Assembly: GCA_946415755.1 (NCBI GenBank)
Contig: CAMKTS010000010.1
Coordinates: 27,596 to 91,595, forward strand
From: an uncultured Prevotella sp.
GTDB taxonomy: Bacteria; Bacteroidota; Bacteroidia; Bacteroidales; Bacteroidaceae
Direction: 5' to 3'
DNA: 64,000 nt
Of this stretch, positions 46,336-55,750 are shown one piece after another. The position numbers and the translations under genes were made by a program. Within the stretch, counting starts at the first letter, position 1; every line of letters begins with the position of its first letter. Under the pieces are notes generated by a model. It worked only from the letters and a program-made list of their open reading frames with translations. It was not told the DNA's origin and did no database searches.

Positions 46336-48159
46336 ATGAAAACAAACTATCCGAAAATCGGTATCCGCCCGACCATCGACGGCCGACAGGGCGGCATCCG
46401 TGAGAGTCTGGAGAACAAGACGATGGCACTAGCCAACGCAGTGAAGAACCTGATAGAGAGCAACCTGAGAAACGGCGACGGCTCGAAGGTGGAGTGCGTC
46501 ATCAGCGACACCACCATCGGACGCGTGGCCGAGAGTGCTGCCTGTGCCGAGAAGTTCGAGCGTGAGGGGGTGGGCAGTACCATCACCGTTACCTCGTGCT
46601 GGTGCTACGGCTCGGAGACGATGGACATGAATCCTTATTACCCCAAGGCCGTCTGGGGCTTCAATGGAACGGAACGCCCGGGAGCCGTGTATCTGGCTGC
46701 CGTGCTGGCAGCACACGCACAGAAGGGACTGCCCGCATTCGGCATATATGGGCACGACGTGCAGGACTTGGACGATAACAGCATCCCCGCCGACGTGGCC
46801 GAGAAGATACTGCGATTTGCAAGGGCTGCACAGGCCGTGGCTACGATGCGTGGCAAGTCGTATCTCTCGCTGGGAAATACCTGTATGGGTATCGCAGGAA
46901 GTATCGTAGATGCTGACTTCTTCCAGGAGTATCTGGGCATCCGCACAGAGTATGCCGACCTGGTGGAAATACTGCGCCGCGTGGACTTCGGCATCTATGA
47001 CCACGAAGAGTTCAAGAGGGCCATGAAATGGGCCAAGAAGTATGCCATCCCCCACGAGGGTCACGACTACAACGAGGAGCGCCCCCTGTTCCCCGGCACG
47101 CCGATGACTACCTTCAACGGCAAGGGAAAAGGAAAGACGCGCGAAGAAAAGGATGCCGACTGGGAGTTCACCATCAAGAACATGATGATCATACGCGACC
47201 TCATGCATGGCAACGACAAACTGCTGGAGATGGGATACAAGGAAGAGGCCAAGGGACATAACGCCATACTCGGCGGTGTGCAGGGACAGCGACAGTGGAC
47301 GGACTATAAACCGAACTTCGACTTCCCGGAGGCGATGATGTGTACCTCGTTCGACTGGAACGGCATCCGCGAGGCCGACGTGCTGGCTACGGAGAACGAC
47401 TCACTGAATGGCATCTCCATGCTCTTCGGACACCTGCTCACCAACAAGGGTGTGATGTTCTCGGACATCAGAACGTACTGGAGTCCAGAGGCTGTCAAGC
47501 GCGTAACGGGAACAGCTCCCAGCGGTGCTGCTGCTCAGGGATTCATCCACCTCATCAACAGTGGAGCCACCACGCTGGATGCTACAGGTGCCATGAAGGA
47601 CGGCGACGGCAAACCTACCATGAAGGAACCGTGGAACATGACACAGGAGGATGTGGAAGCTTGTTTGGAGGCTACCAGCTGGATGCCTGCCGACCGTGAC
47701 TACTTCCGGGGCGGCGGCTACTCAAGCCACTTCCTCACCAAGGGGGGCATGCCCATGACCATGCTGCGCGTGAACATCGTCAAGGGACTTGGTCCCGTGC
47801 TGCAGCTGGCAGAGGGATGGACGGTGGAACTGCCGCAGGATGTGAACGACATCCTAGACAAGCGTACCGACCCCACATGGCCTACCACCTGGTTTGCACC
47901 ACGCCTTGATGCCTCGAAGGATGCCTTCAAGGATGTGTACAGCGTGATGAACAACTGGGGAGCCAACCACGGAGCCATCTGTCACGGACATGTGGGTGCC
48001 GACCTGCTGACGCTCTGCGCCATTCTGCGCATACCGGTATGCATGCACAATGTGGCCGACAAGGACATCTTCCGCCCTGCCGCATGGAATGCTTTCGGAA
48101 TGGATAAGGAAGGAGCCGACTATCGTGCCTGCCAGAACTTCGGACCGCTGTACAAATAA
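46336..48159 (+). CDS. fucI: L-fucose isomerase
   Basis: [58 protein letters not shown]. Confidence 0.96.
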   Translation: MKTNYPKIGIRPTIDGRQGGIRESLENKTMALANAVKNLIESNLRNGDGSKVECVISDTTIGRVAESAACAEKFEREGVGSTITVTSCWCYGSETMDMNPYYPKAVWGFNGTERPGAVYLAAVLAAHAQKGLPAFGIYGHDVQDLDDNSIPADVAEKILRFARAAQAVATMRGKSYLSLGNTCMGIAGSIVDADFFQEYLGIRTEYADLVEILRRVDFGIYDHEEFKRAMKWAKKYAIPHEGHDYNEERPLFPGTPMTTFNGKGKGKTREEKDADWEFTIKNMMIIRDLMHGNDKLLEMGYKEEAKGHNAILGGVQGQRQWTDYKPNFDFPEAMMCTSFDWNGIREADVLATENDSLNGISMLFGHLLTNKGVMFSDIRTYWSPEAVKRVTGTAPSGAAAQGFIHLINSGATTLDATGAMKDGDGKPTMKEPWNMTQEDVEACLEATSWMPADRDYFRGGGYSSHFLTKGGMPMTMLRVNIVKGLGPVLQLAEGWTVELPQDVNDILDKRTDPTWPTTWFAPRLDASKDAFKDVYSVMNNWGANHGAICHGHVGADLLTLCAILRIPVCMHNVADKDIFRPAAWNAFGMDKEGADYRACQNFGPLYK

Positions 48160-48197
48160 GACCGACGGAACGCCAGGCCGACGGGCTGGGAAAAAAG

Positions 48198-48776
48198 TCA
48201 GAACGTCTGGCTGAGAACCTGTTCTACCACCTGCGGGAAATGCTGCATTTCCAGCAGGTGTTCTTTTTCGGCGATGTCGTCAACGCTGTCTGAGGGTGAC
48301 AGCGGTGTGCGGAACTGTGCGATGATCTCACCGCCATCGCATACGGAGCTGACGTAGTGGACGGTCATACCGGTCTCCGTCTCACCGGCAGCCTTGACAG
48401 CCTCATGGACATGATGTCCCCACATGCCCTTGCCGCCGTATTTCGGAAGCAGGGCAGGATGGAGGTTGACCATGCGGCGCGGATAGGCTTCGATGAGAAA
48501 GTCGGGGATCAGCGGCAGGAAACCGGCCAGCACGATGAAGTCGATGGCATACTGCTGCATCAGGGGCAGCATCAGCCGGGGATCGTTCAGTTCGGCCTTC
48601 GGAGTGACGGCCGTGGGAACGCCCAGCCGACGGGCGCGCTCAAGGGCGTAGGCATCGGGCTTGTTGCTGACTACCAAGGCACAGCATACTTGCTCGTTGG
48701 TGCTGAAATAACGAATCAGGTTCTCGCAGTTGCTGCCGCTGCCGGATACGAAGATGGCGATATTGACTTTTCTCAT
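48198..48776 (-). CDS. purN: Phosphoribosylglycinamide formyltransferase
   Basis: NIAIFVSGSGSNCENLI; VNLHPALLPKYGGKGMWGHHVHEAV; ETGMTVHYV. Confidence 0.94.
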   Translation of the reverse strand: MRKVNIAIFVSGSGSNCENLIRYFSTNEQVCCALVVSNKPDAYALERARRLGVPTAVTPKAELNDPRLMLPLMQQYAIDFIVLAGFLPLIPDFLIEAYPRRMVNLHPALLPKYGGKGMWGHHVHEAVKAAGETETGMTVHYVSSVCDGGEIIAQFRTPLSPSDSVDDIAEKEHLLEMQHFPQVVEQVLSQTF

Positions 48777-48835
48777 GACGCTGCCTTTTTTTGCTTTTTT
48801 ACCTTTTTACTTTTTACCTTTTTACTTTCAACAGG
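48777..48835 (-). repeat. 7-8-nt microrepeat at the methyltransferase-purN junction
   Basis: Minus strand GTAAAAAGGTAAAAAGTAAAAAGGTAAAAAAGC; contains the methyltransferase stop TAA. Confidence 0.7.
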
Positions 48836-49608
48836 TAAAATGCCGATGTGGTGTAGAAGTTCCTGAACCAGAGAATCTGTCCCAACAACTTGGGAAGCCT
48901 GCGAGGCTTCAGGTTGAACTTCTGCTCGTAGTGGGGATTGATGAACCAGAGGGTCTTCTTGATCAGCGTATAGCCTGTAGTACGGCATAGCTGTTCGAAG
49001 TGCTCGATGGTCATGGCCGACCGCTTGATGCTCAGCAGCTCTTGGATGTCGCGTTCGCGCTCGCCACTCAGCTTCAGTAGCGAGGTGTAGAGCGGGGTGG
49101 GCAACAGGTGGATAAATGGTATTTTCGATACGAAGCCGTGACAGATCTGCTGGTGGCCGCCAAAGGGCATCTGCCAGGCAGGAAAGCCGATAAAGATGAT
49201 GCCGTCGCACTTGAGGAAGGGACTGATATGGCTGAAGAAGTCTTGCTTGTAGGGCTGTTCGATGTGCTCCACCACATCGTGAATCAGAATCAGGTCGAAG
49301 CGCTCGTCCTCCGTAGTCGGCTTGTCGGCAGTGATGAAGTTCTCGTTGACAAACAATCCCTGAAGACCGGCAGCTGCAAAGAATTGCTGTGCTTGTTCGA
49401 TGCGCAGGTCGTTCAGGTCGATGCCTTTCACCCGGCAGCCTGCCTCGGCAAATGGCAGCAGGTTGCCTCCTTCGCCGCAGCCTATCTCCAGCACCCTCGT
49501 CTGAGGGGTCAGCGTCAGGTAGGGCTTCAGGTAGTCAATGTAGTATGTCCTGGACGTATTGGCCAGCTCGTTGAAGTATTGTTGGCGGTCTTGATGCCTT
49601 CTCTGCAT
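48814..49608 (-). CDS. SAM-dependent class I methyltransferase
   Basis: VLEIGCGEGGNLLPFAEAGCRVKGIDLNDLRIEQA; LILIHDVVEHIEQP. Confidence 0.88.
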   Translation of the reverse strand: MQRRHQDRQQYFNELANTSRTYYIDYLKPYLTLTPQTRVLEIGCGEGGNLLPFAEAGCRVKGIDLNDLRIEQAQQFFAAAGLQGLFVNENFITADKPTTEDERFDLILIHDVVEHIEQPYKQDFFSHISPFLKCDGIIFIGFPAWQMPFGGHQQICHGFVSKIPFIHLLPTPLYTSLLKLSGERERDIQELLSIKRSAMTIEHFEQLCRTTGYTLIKKTLWFINPHYEQKFNLKPRRLPKLLGQILWFRNFYTTSAFYLLKVKR

Positions 49609-49660
49609 GGTGCTATTCGGTTTTTGGCTGCAAAATTAAGAAAAAATCCCCATATAATGC

Positions 49661-50650
49661 TCACCGCACTCTTTTTTTTATCTCGTTGAGCATGATTTCC
49701 ACCAGACGTGGCACCGCATAGTGGTCGGTTTCCGCTTCAGGAATCCACTGGTAGTCGGCAGGCAGTGGCGGACGGGATGTGGTTTCCCACAACCAGAAGT
49801 CGGCATAGAGCACACGGTGGGTAAGCACATGCTTGACGCGGCTGCGGAGCAGTATGGCACCAGGGGGTACCTCGTCGGTGAGCCAAGGCTCGTAGAGTCC
49901 TTGCCAGATGTCGCCGGCAGCACGGCGGTGGATGGCCGTCTCGCCCTGGCAGCGGATATAAACATAGGTGAGACGGCGTTCCTTGACGGTGAGCTTTTTG
50001 AGCTTGACGGGCAGTTGGCCGATGCTTTGCTCGCGCAGGGCCACGCAGCTCTCCTGTAGCGGGCACGACAGGCAGTCAGGGTGTTGGGGCGTGCATTGCA
50101 CGGCACCGAAATCCATCATGGCCTGATTGAAGGCAGAGGCCTCCTTGGCGGGGAGCAGCGACTGTGCCAAAGCGGCGAATTCCTTCTTCCCCTCGCTGCT
50201 GTTGATGGGCGTGCGGATGCCATAATGACGCGACAGCACACGGTAGACGTTGCCGTCGACAACGGCGGCAGGCAGGCCAAAGGCGATGGAGGCGATGGCA
50301 GCGGCAGTGTAGTCGCCGACACCTTTCAGAGTCTTGATTTCTTCGAGAGTCGATGGGAAGCTGCCTCGCGCCACGATTTGACGTGCCGCTTCGTGCAGGT
50401 TACGGGCGCGGCTGTAGTAGCCTAATCCCTGCCATTCGCGCAGCACTTCGTCTTCCTGGGCGGCAGCAAGCGATGCCACATCGGGCCAGCGGTGTACAAA
50501 GCGTTCCCAATAGGGACGTCCCTGCTCGATACGTGTCTGCTGCAGAATAATCTCTGAAAGCCATATCAAATAGGGATCGCGCGTCGCACGCCAAGGCAGC
50601 GCTCGGCCGTTCTCACGGAACCATTGCAGTATTGTTGCAGTGAAACTCAT
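49661..50650 (-). CDS. mutY: A/G-specific adenine glycosylase
   Basis: LPWRATRDPYLIWLSEIILQQTRIEQG; LKGVGDYTAAAIASIAFG; Fe-S CTPQHPDCLSCPLQESC. Confidence 0.95.
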   Translation of the reverse strand: MSFTATILQWFRENGRALPWRATRDPYLIWLSEIILQQTRIEQGRPYWERFVHRWPDVASLAAAQEDEVLREWQGLGYYSRARNLHEAARQIVARGSFPSTLEEIKTLKGVGDYTAAAIASIAFGLPAAVVDGNVYRVLSRHYGIRTPINSSEGKKEFAALAQSLLPAKEASAFNQAMMDFGAVQCTPQHPDCLSCPLQESCVALREQSIGQLPVKLKKLTVKERRLTYVYIRCQGETAIHRRAAGDIWQGLYEPWLTDEVPPGAILLRSRVKHVLTHRVLYADFWLWETTSRPPLPADYQWIPEAETDHYAVPRLVEIMLNEIKKRVR

Positions 50651-50671
50651 GGCCGTTATGACGAAGGAGAG

Positions 50672-51589
50672 CTATTGCTCGGGGAATTGCTGGTAAATCT
50701 TAAGACCGAATACGGGAGCCTCGGCATAGGCATGCTCCATAATTTCCGAAATCTGGTGGGAGTGGGCCGGCATGGTCTGTTCGCGCAGCCAGAAAACGAA
50801 TTCTACGGGCAGTCCGGTAGGGGTGGCATCCTGCTGGTGTACCATGATGATATGGTCGGCAAGTACCAGGTCACACTGGCTCAGCCACTCGGTCATGTGC
50901 TCGCGGTAGCGTGTCAGGTTGACGATGCCGTCAGCGTCGATCGTGATGCTGCGGAAATCGATGTACACGCGCCGTACCACTTTGCGGCCCTCATTCTCGG
51001 ACATGCCACGCCAGTTCTGGAACGAGCCGTCGACAAGCGATTGGGGAGATACGGTAATGATGGTATTGTCGAAGTTGCGAACCTTAACGGTGGTGAGGGC
51101 GATTTCCTCCACAATGCCATCAGCACCAGCGGCTGGCACCGTGATGCGGTCGCCGATGCGTACCATATCGTTAGAGGTTAGTCGGATGCCGGCCACCAAG
51201 CCCTTGATAGTGTCCTGGAAGGCCAGCATCAAGATGGCCGACATGGCTCCCAGTCCGGCCAGTAGCGTGGAGGGGTCTTTGTCGGCTATGATGGCAATGA
51301 CGATGATGACACAGATGAAGATGAGGATAATCTTCAGCACGCCGATGAACGAGTTGATGTACTGCTGATGAGGCAGGGCATGCTGCTCGCCCAGTTTACG
51401 GAAAGTATTGGCAAAACTGATGATGAGCCAAGTGGAGACAATGGTGATGTAGATGCCTGTCAGACGCTTGATAACCTCGTAGAGCTTCGGATAGTCGCTC
51501 ATGACGGAAGGCAGGTAATCCCAAACGATGGCAGCAGGCACTATCAGGCATACCACTACCAGGATGATGTATTTTGTAGGTTTACTCAT
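50672..51589 (-). CDS. MscS-family mechanosensitive ion channel
   Basis: LAGLGAMSAILMLAFQDTIKGLVAGIRLTSNDMVRIGDRITV; start MSKPTKYIIL at 51589. Confidence 0.88.
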   Translation of the reverse strand: MSKPTKYIILVVVCLIVPAAIVWDYLPSVMSDYPKLYEVIKRLTGIYITIVSTWLIISFANTFRKLGEQHALPHQQYINSFIGVLKIILIFICVIIVIAIIADKDPSTLLAGLGAMSAILMLAFQDTIKGLVAGIRLTSNDMVRIGDRITVPAAGADGIVEEIALTTVKVRNFDNTIITVSPQSLVDGSFQNWRGMSENEGRKVVRRVYIDFRSITIDADGIVNLTRYREHMTEWLSQCDLVLADHIIMVHQQDATPTGLPVEFVFWLREQTMPAHSHQISEIMEHAYAEAPVFGLKIYQQFPEQ

Positions 51590-52787
51590 AGTCGGTGGAG
51601 AGGGTGGATAGGGTAGGAGTGAGCAAGGTCTCGCAGAGCACACGGCAGACACGGTCTTGGAAGTCCTTGCCCACCTTGTTGCGCATGACACCCTGGTTGA
51701 TGATGGCGAAGGCCAGACGATGGCCGTCGGCACTGGTGCAGTAGCCTGCCAGTGACGAGATGCCTGTCAGCGTGCCTGTCTTGGCACGTACATTGCCGCT
51801 TGCCGCCGTTCGTTTCATGCGGTCTTTCAGCGTACCGTCGACACCCGCAATGGGGAGGGCGGGCAGCAGATGACTACGAATGGCCGGCATGCGCCAGGCA
51901 TGGCGCAGCAGCATGGTGAGCAACTCGGCAGAGACGTAGTTGTAGAGTGAAAGACCAGACCCGTCGGCAATTTTGTAGGGATTCTTGCCCAATCCCAAAC
52001 GGCCGATAAGACGTTTGGTGGCATTGCGTGCATCGCTGGCTTTGGCAGGATGATGGCCTGAGGCTGCTGCCGTCTGGTAAAACATGGATTCGGCATAGAA
52101 GTTGTCGCTGTCTTTCAGCATGCGCATCAACACATGGTCGATGCCGTGGGTGTAGCGGCATACCAACTGTGCACCATTGGGGAGAGTGGCCTCGCCGAGC
52201 GTGATACCACCAATGGCCACGTTGTTCTCTGCCAATGCTGCCATCAGCCGATCTGTAAAGATGTTCTTGCGCCCAATGCTGAGTGGGGTGAGTAGTGGGT
52301 TGTCATCGTCCCAGCACCAGCCCTCGCCGTATTCCAGTGCCTCTTTCATGGAGCAGTCGGCGAATAGGCTGCCGCTGATGCTGTCAATGCCCAACTGCAA
52401 CAGTTGGAATGCCATACTCTTCACGTCATCTTCCGTCAGCATGGGGTCGAATCCTCCTACGCAGTAGATGTCGCCCGTTAGCGTCGAGTCGATGATACTG
52501 CCCGTATAGTAGATGGCCGTCTTGTATTCATAATCACCACCCAACAGGTCGAGTGCCGTAACGGCCGTCACCAGCTTCATCGTAGAAGCTGGCCGCAGCA
52601 ACTGGCGGTGGTTGAAGGCAAAACGTGTGGAGTCGGCTGTCAGGTCGTAGACCATCAGACCTACTTGTGATGTCTCGAACATCTCGTCGCGTAGCAAAGA
52701 GTCCAGCCGGATGCAAAGACTGTCTTCCTGGGCCTTGACGGTCACGGAAAGCCATATAAAAAAAAGTAGAGAAGTAATTCTTTTCAT
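51582..52787 (-). CDS. dacB: D-alanyl-D-alanine carboxypeptidase / PBP4-type
   Basis: RPASTMKLVTAVTALDLLG (SxxK); DGSGLSLYNYVSAELL; RAKTGTLTGISSLAGYC (KTG); start MKRITSLLFF at 52787. Confidence 0.92.
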   Translation of the reverse strand: MKRITSLLFFIWLSVTVKAQEDSLCIRLDSLLRDEMFETSQVGLMVYDLTADSTRFAFNHRQLLRPASTMKLVTAVTALDLLGGDYEYKTAIYYTGSIIDSTLTGDIYCVGGFDPMLTEDDVKSMAFQLLQLGIDSISGSLFADCSMKEALEYGEGWCWDDDNPLLTPLSIGRKNIFTDRLMAALAENNVAIGGITLGEATLPNGAQLVCRYTHGIDHVLMRMLKDSDNFYAESMFYQTAAASGHHPAKASDARNATKRLIGRLGLGKNPYKIADGSGLSLYNYVSAELLTMLLRHAWRMPAIRSHLLPALPIAGVDGTLKDRMKRTAASGNVRAKTGTLTGISSLAGYCTSADGHRLAFAIINQGVMRNKVGKDFQDRVCRVLCETLLTPTLSTLSTDYE

Positions 52788-52789
52788 TT

Positions 52790-53407
52790 TTATTCTGGCA
52801 ACAGCAATACGGTAGCACTGCGGGCGGCTTGGGCACCCATGACGAGCACCTGGGCAATGTCGGCGGTCTTCGAGGGGCCGCTGATGAAGGTGCCGTAGCC
52901 GTACTCGTCGAACAGGTTGAGACCGCTCTTGGGGTCGCGAGTGCTGAGGCGGCGGTAGGCCTCGTGCATGTTGTTGACAATCTGCGTCTTGTCGAGCAGG
53001 ATGACGAGGTTCTCCGAGATGAAGCACACGGCCTTCTCCTTCATCTGCTGAGGTATCCAAACGCAGGCATTCTCGGCCACGCCAAAGCAGCCGCGGATGA
53101 CGCCCACATCGGTGCCGTTGAGGTCGCGCGCACGACCTACCTCGTCAGGATTCCTCGTGGCGATGGTGATCTCGGGCAGGTTCGAGGCAATCTCTTTCGC
53201 ATCAGGATAGAGCTCGCGGATGAGCTCGTTGATGTCGCGGCCCTTCTCGACCTCGATGGCATTGCCGCCCACGCTCTTCGTCATGTTCATAAACTGCAAC
53301 AGCGGGTCGGGGTAGGTAATGCCTCGGATGTTGCTCAGGTCGGGCATGTCGAACTTTTCTCTGACGTTAGCCCTGTATTTCTTCAATATATCTTCTTTGC
53401 TACTCAT
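52790..53407 (-). CDS. lutC: LUD-domain lactate utilization protein LutC
   Basis: Start MSSKEDILKKYRANVREKF at 53407; ITIATRNPDEVGRARDLNGTDVGVIRG; directly after lutB. Confidence 0.85.
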   Translation of the reverse strand: MSSKEDILKKYRANVREKFDMPDLSNIRGITYPDPLLQFMNMTKSVGGNAIEVEKGRDINELIRELYPDAKEIASNLPEITIATRNPDEVGRARDLNGTDVGVIRGCFGVAENACVWIPQQMKEKAVCFISENLVILLDKTQIVNNMHEAYRRLSTRDPKSGLNLFDEYGYGTFISGPSKTADIAQVLVMGAQAARSATVLLLPE

Positions 53408-53432
53408 AATGTTCAATGTTCAATGTTCAATG
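53408..53432 (-). repeat. 7-nt tandem microrepeat spanning the lutB stop and lutC start
   Basis: ATGTTCA ATGTTCA ATGTTCA ATGTCC on the + strand. Confidence 0.8.
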
Positions 53433-54790
53433 TCCTTAATCACCTCGTGGAATGGTTTCTTGGGGAACTTCATCATGTCGTGGCCTTCAGCCCAGGGGTT
53501 GAGACCGCAGTTCATGAGAGGCGATGGGATGATGTTGGCCCAGTGGGCCAAGCCCGTGGCGAAGTTGTAGAGACCTGGCGAGCCGTAGAGCATCGACATG
53601 CCGCGGCACATCAGCTTCTTCTCAGGATTGGCAGTACCGAAGTCGTCGAGTTGTTGGCGCCACAGGTAAATCTGGTCGCCCAGGTTGACCTTCGCAGGAC
53701 ATACCGTCTGACAGCTCAAGCAGAGTGTGCAGGCGCTTACATTGCCGCTGTGGGCCTGCGGATTGCGCAGCATGCCGAGGTTGATGCCGATGGGGCCTGG
53801 GATGAAGTAGCTGTAGGAGTAGCCACCGCTGCGGCGATACACAGGGCAGGTGTTCATGCACGAACCGCAGCGGATGCACTTCAGACTCTCCCAGTGTTCT
53901 GGGTTGCCGATCCATTCGCTTCGGCCGTTGTCCACCAGGATGATATGCATGTGGTGGGCCGTGGGTCGAGCCTTGCGGAAGTGAGAGGTGTAGGTCGTCG
54001 TCGGCTGACCCGTTCCTGCACGGCAGAGCATGCGCTGGAACACGGCCAGACACTCGTAGTTGGGGATGATTTTCTCCAGTCCGATGGCGGCGATGTGCAG
54101 CTTCGGGCACGAGGTCGACATGTCGGCATTGCCCTCGTTGGTGCATACCACAATGTCGCCCGTCTCAGCGATACCGAAGTTGCCGCCCGTCATGCCTGCA
54201 TCGGCCGTGAGGAACTCGTTCCTCAGCGACAGGCGCGCACGATAAGTAAGGTACGTGGGGTCGTGGTTGCCTTTCTCGTTCGAGATGCCCTTCTCTTCGA
54301 ACAGCTCGCCCACGTCGTCGTGGTTCAGGTGGATGGCAGGCATCACGATGTGCGAGGGCTTCTGGCCCTTCAGCTGGATGATGCGCTCGCCCAAGTCGGT
54401 CTCCACCACCTCGATGCCTTTCGATTCGAGGTAGGGGTTCATCTCGCACTCCTCGGTCAGCATCGACTTCGACTTCACCATCTTCTTCACGTTGTGGTTC
54501 TTCAGAATGCCGTAGACAATCTCGTTGAACTCCTTGGCATCCTTCGCCCAATGCACCTCGACGCCGTTCTTCTCGGCATTCGTGGCAAACTGGTCGAGGT
54601 ATTCGTCCAGATGGGTGATGGTATGACGCTTGATTTGTGACGCTTTCTCGCGCAGCTGTTCCCACTCGTCCAGTCCGTAGGCCTGAACATCGCGCTTCGA
54701 ACGAACTGCCCAGAACGTGGCATCATGCCAGTGGGCATACGTCTGGTTCTTCAGGAACTGCTTGGCGGCTTTGCTATGTTGTGTACTCAT
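53420..54790 (-). CDS. lutB: Lactate utilization iron-sulfur protein LutB
   Basis: CIRCGSCMNTCPVYR; CTLCLSCQTVCPAKVNLGDQIYLWRQ. Confidence 0.93.
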   Translation of the reverse strand: MSTQHSKAAKQFLKNQTYAHWHDATFWAVRSKRDVQAYGLDEWEQLREKASQIKRHTITHLDEYLDQFATNAEKNGVEVHWAKDAKEFNEIVYGILKNHNVKKMVKSKSMLTEECEMNPYLESKGIEVVETDLGERIIQLKGQKPSHIVMPAIHLNHDDVGELFEEKGISNEKGNHDPTYLTYRARLSLRNEFLTADAGMTGGNFGIAETGDIVVCTNEGNADMSTSCPKLHIAAIGLEKIIPNYECLAVFQRMLCRAGTGQPTTTYTSHFRKARPTAHHMHIILVDNGRSEWIGNPEHWESLKCIRCGSCMNTCPVYRRSGGYSYSYFIPGPIGINLGMLRNPQAHSGNVSACTLCLSCQTVCPAKVNLGDQIYLWRQQLDDFGTANPEKKLMCRGMSMLYGSPGLYNFATGLAHWANIIPSPLMNCGLNPWAEGHDMMKFPKKPFHEVIKDIEH

Positions 54791-54831
54791 AACTTCAATT
54801 TACAATTTGACAATTTACGATTTACAATTTA
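54791..54831 (-). repeat. 7-nt tandem microrepeat at the lutA-lutB junction
   Basis: CAATTTA CAATTTGA CAATTTA CGATTTA CAATTTA on the + strand. Confidence 0.8.
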
Positions 54832-55587
54832 CAGCCCTGCGGCCAGAATTTCAACCACGTGCTTGAACTTGATGTCGAGACCCTGCTTTTTGGCAACGCC
54901 TGCCATGTGCATCAGACACGAGCAATCAGGACCGGTGATGTACTCGGCACCTGTCTGCATGTGGCGTTCCACCTTGTCCTTACCCATCTGCGCAGAGACA
55001 GCCGTCTCCTCGACAGAGAACATGCCGCCGAAACCGCAGCACTCGTCAGGACGCTCAGGCTCTACGACATCGATGCCATCGACCAGCTGCAACAAGTCCT
55101 TGATCTTATTGAACGGAGCCACGTGTTCCTCGCTGGGACTCGACAGTCCCAACTCGCGCACACCATGGCACGAATTGTGCAACGACACCTTGTGGGGGAA
55201 TGTGCCCAGACGACGGTCCACCTTCACCACATCGTGCAGAAATTCTACCACATCCATACACTTCTTCGCCGTCTCGCACTCGTGCATCTCGCTGGTGGCG
55301 GTTTTCCCGCCACCCAGCAGCCTCGGATAGTTCATCTTCACGAACGCCGTACAGCTGACACTGGGAGCCACCACATAGTCGAAGCCCTTGAACTTCTCCT
55401 CAAACTTCTCGGCCAGGGGAATGGCCTGTTTCTCAAAACCAGCGTTGGCCATTGGCTGACCGCAGCAGGTCTGATTCTCCGGATACGTCACATCGATGCC
55501 CAGGTGTTTCAGCAACTTCCACGTTGCCACACCCACCTCAGGATAGACGGCATCCACGTAACAGGGGATAAATAGTCCTACCTTCAT
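54829..55587 (-). CDS. lutA: Lactate utilization protein LutA (CCG-domain oxidoreductase)
   Basis: MKVGLFIPCYVDAVYPEVGVATWKLLKHLGIDVTYPENQTCCGQP; DECCGFGGMFS. Confidence 0.94.
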   Translation of the reverse strand: MKVGLFIPCYVDAVYPEVGVATWKLLKHLGIDVTYPENQTCCGQPMANAGFEKQAIPLAEKFEEKFKGFDYVVAPSVSCTAFVKMNYPRLLGGGKTATSEMHECETAKKCMDVVEFLHDVVKVDRRLGTFPHKVSLHNSCHGVRELGLSSPSEEHVAPFNKIKDLLQLVDGIDVVEPERPDECCGFGGMFSVEETAVSAQMGKDKVERHMQTGAEYITGPDCSCLMHMAGVAKKQGLDIKFKHVVEILAAGL

Positions 55588-55589
55588 AA

Positions 55590-55750
55590 TTAAGCCCACC
55601 CAAGCCCTCCCTAGGGGAGGGATGTTTAATTACATATTGGGTGCTCCTTTTTTTAATTTTTATACTTTTATTTGTTTTTGTTTCTATTAGTTGTCCACCG
55701 CTTTGTCTATTCAGACATCCCCTCCTTGGGAGGGGCTTGGGGAGGCTCTT
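55590..55750. repeat. Intergenic inverted pair of GC-rich mini-elements
   Basis: AAGCCCACCCAAGCCCTCCCTAGGGGAGGGATGT ... ACATCCCCTCCTTGGGAGGGGCTTGGGGAGGCTCTT. Confidence 0.75.

Noticed and set aside
52829-54640. 603-aa + strand ORF opposite lutC/lutB
   Set aside because: Shadow ORF. The minus strand encodes clear LutB/LutC motifs and the + translation is low-complexity (V/A/H/L rich) with no recognisable domain.
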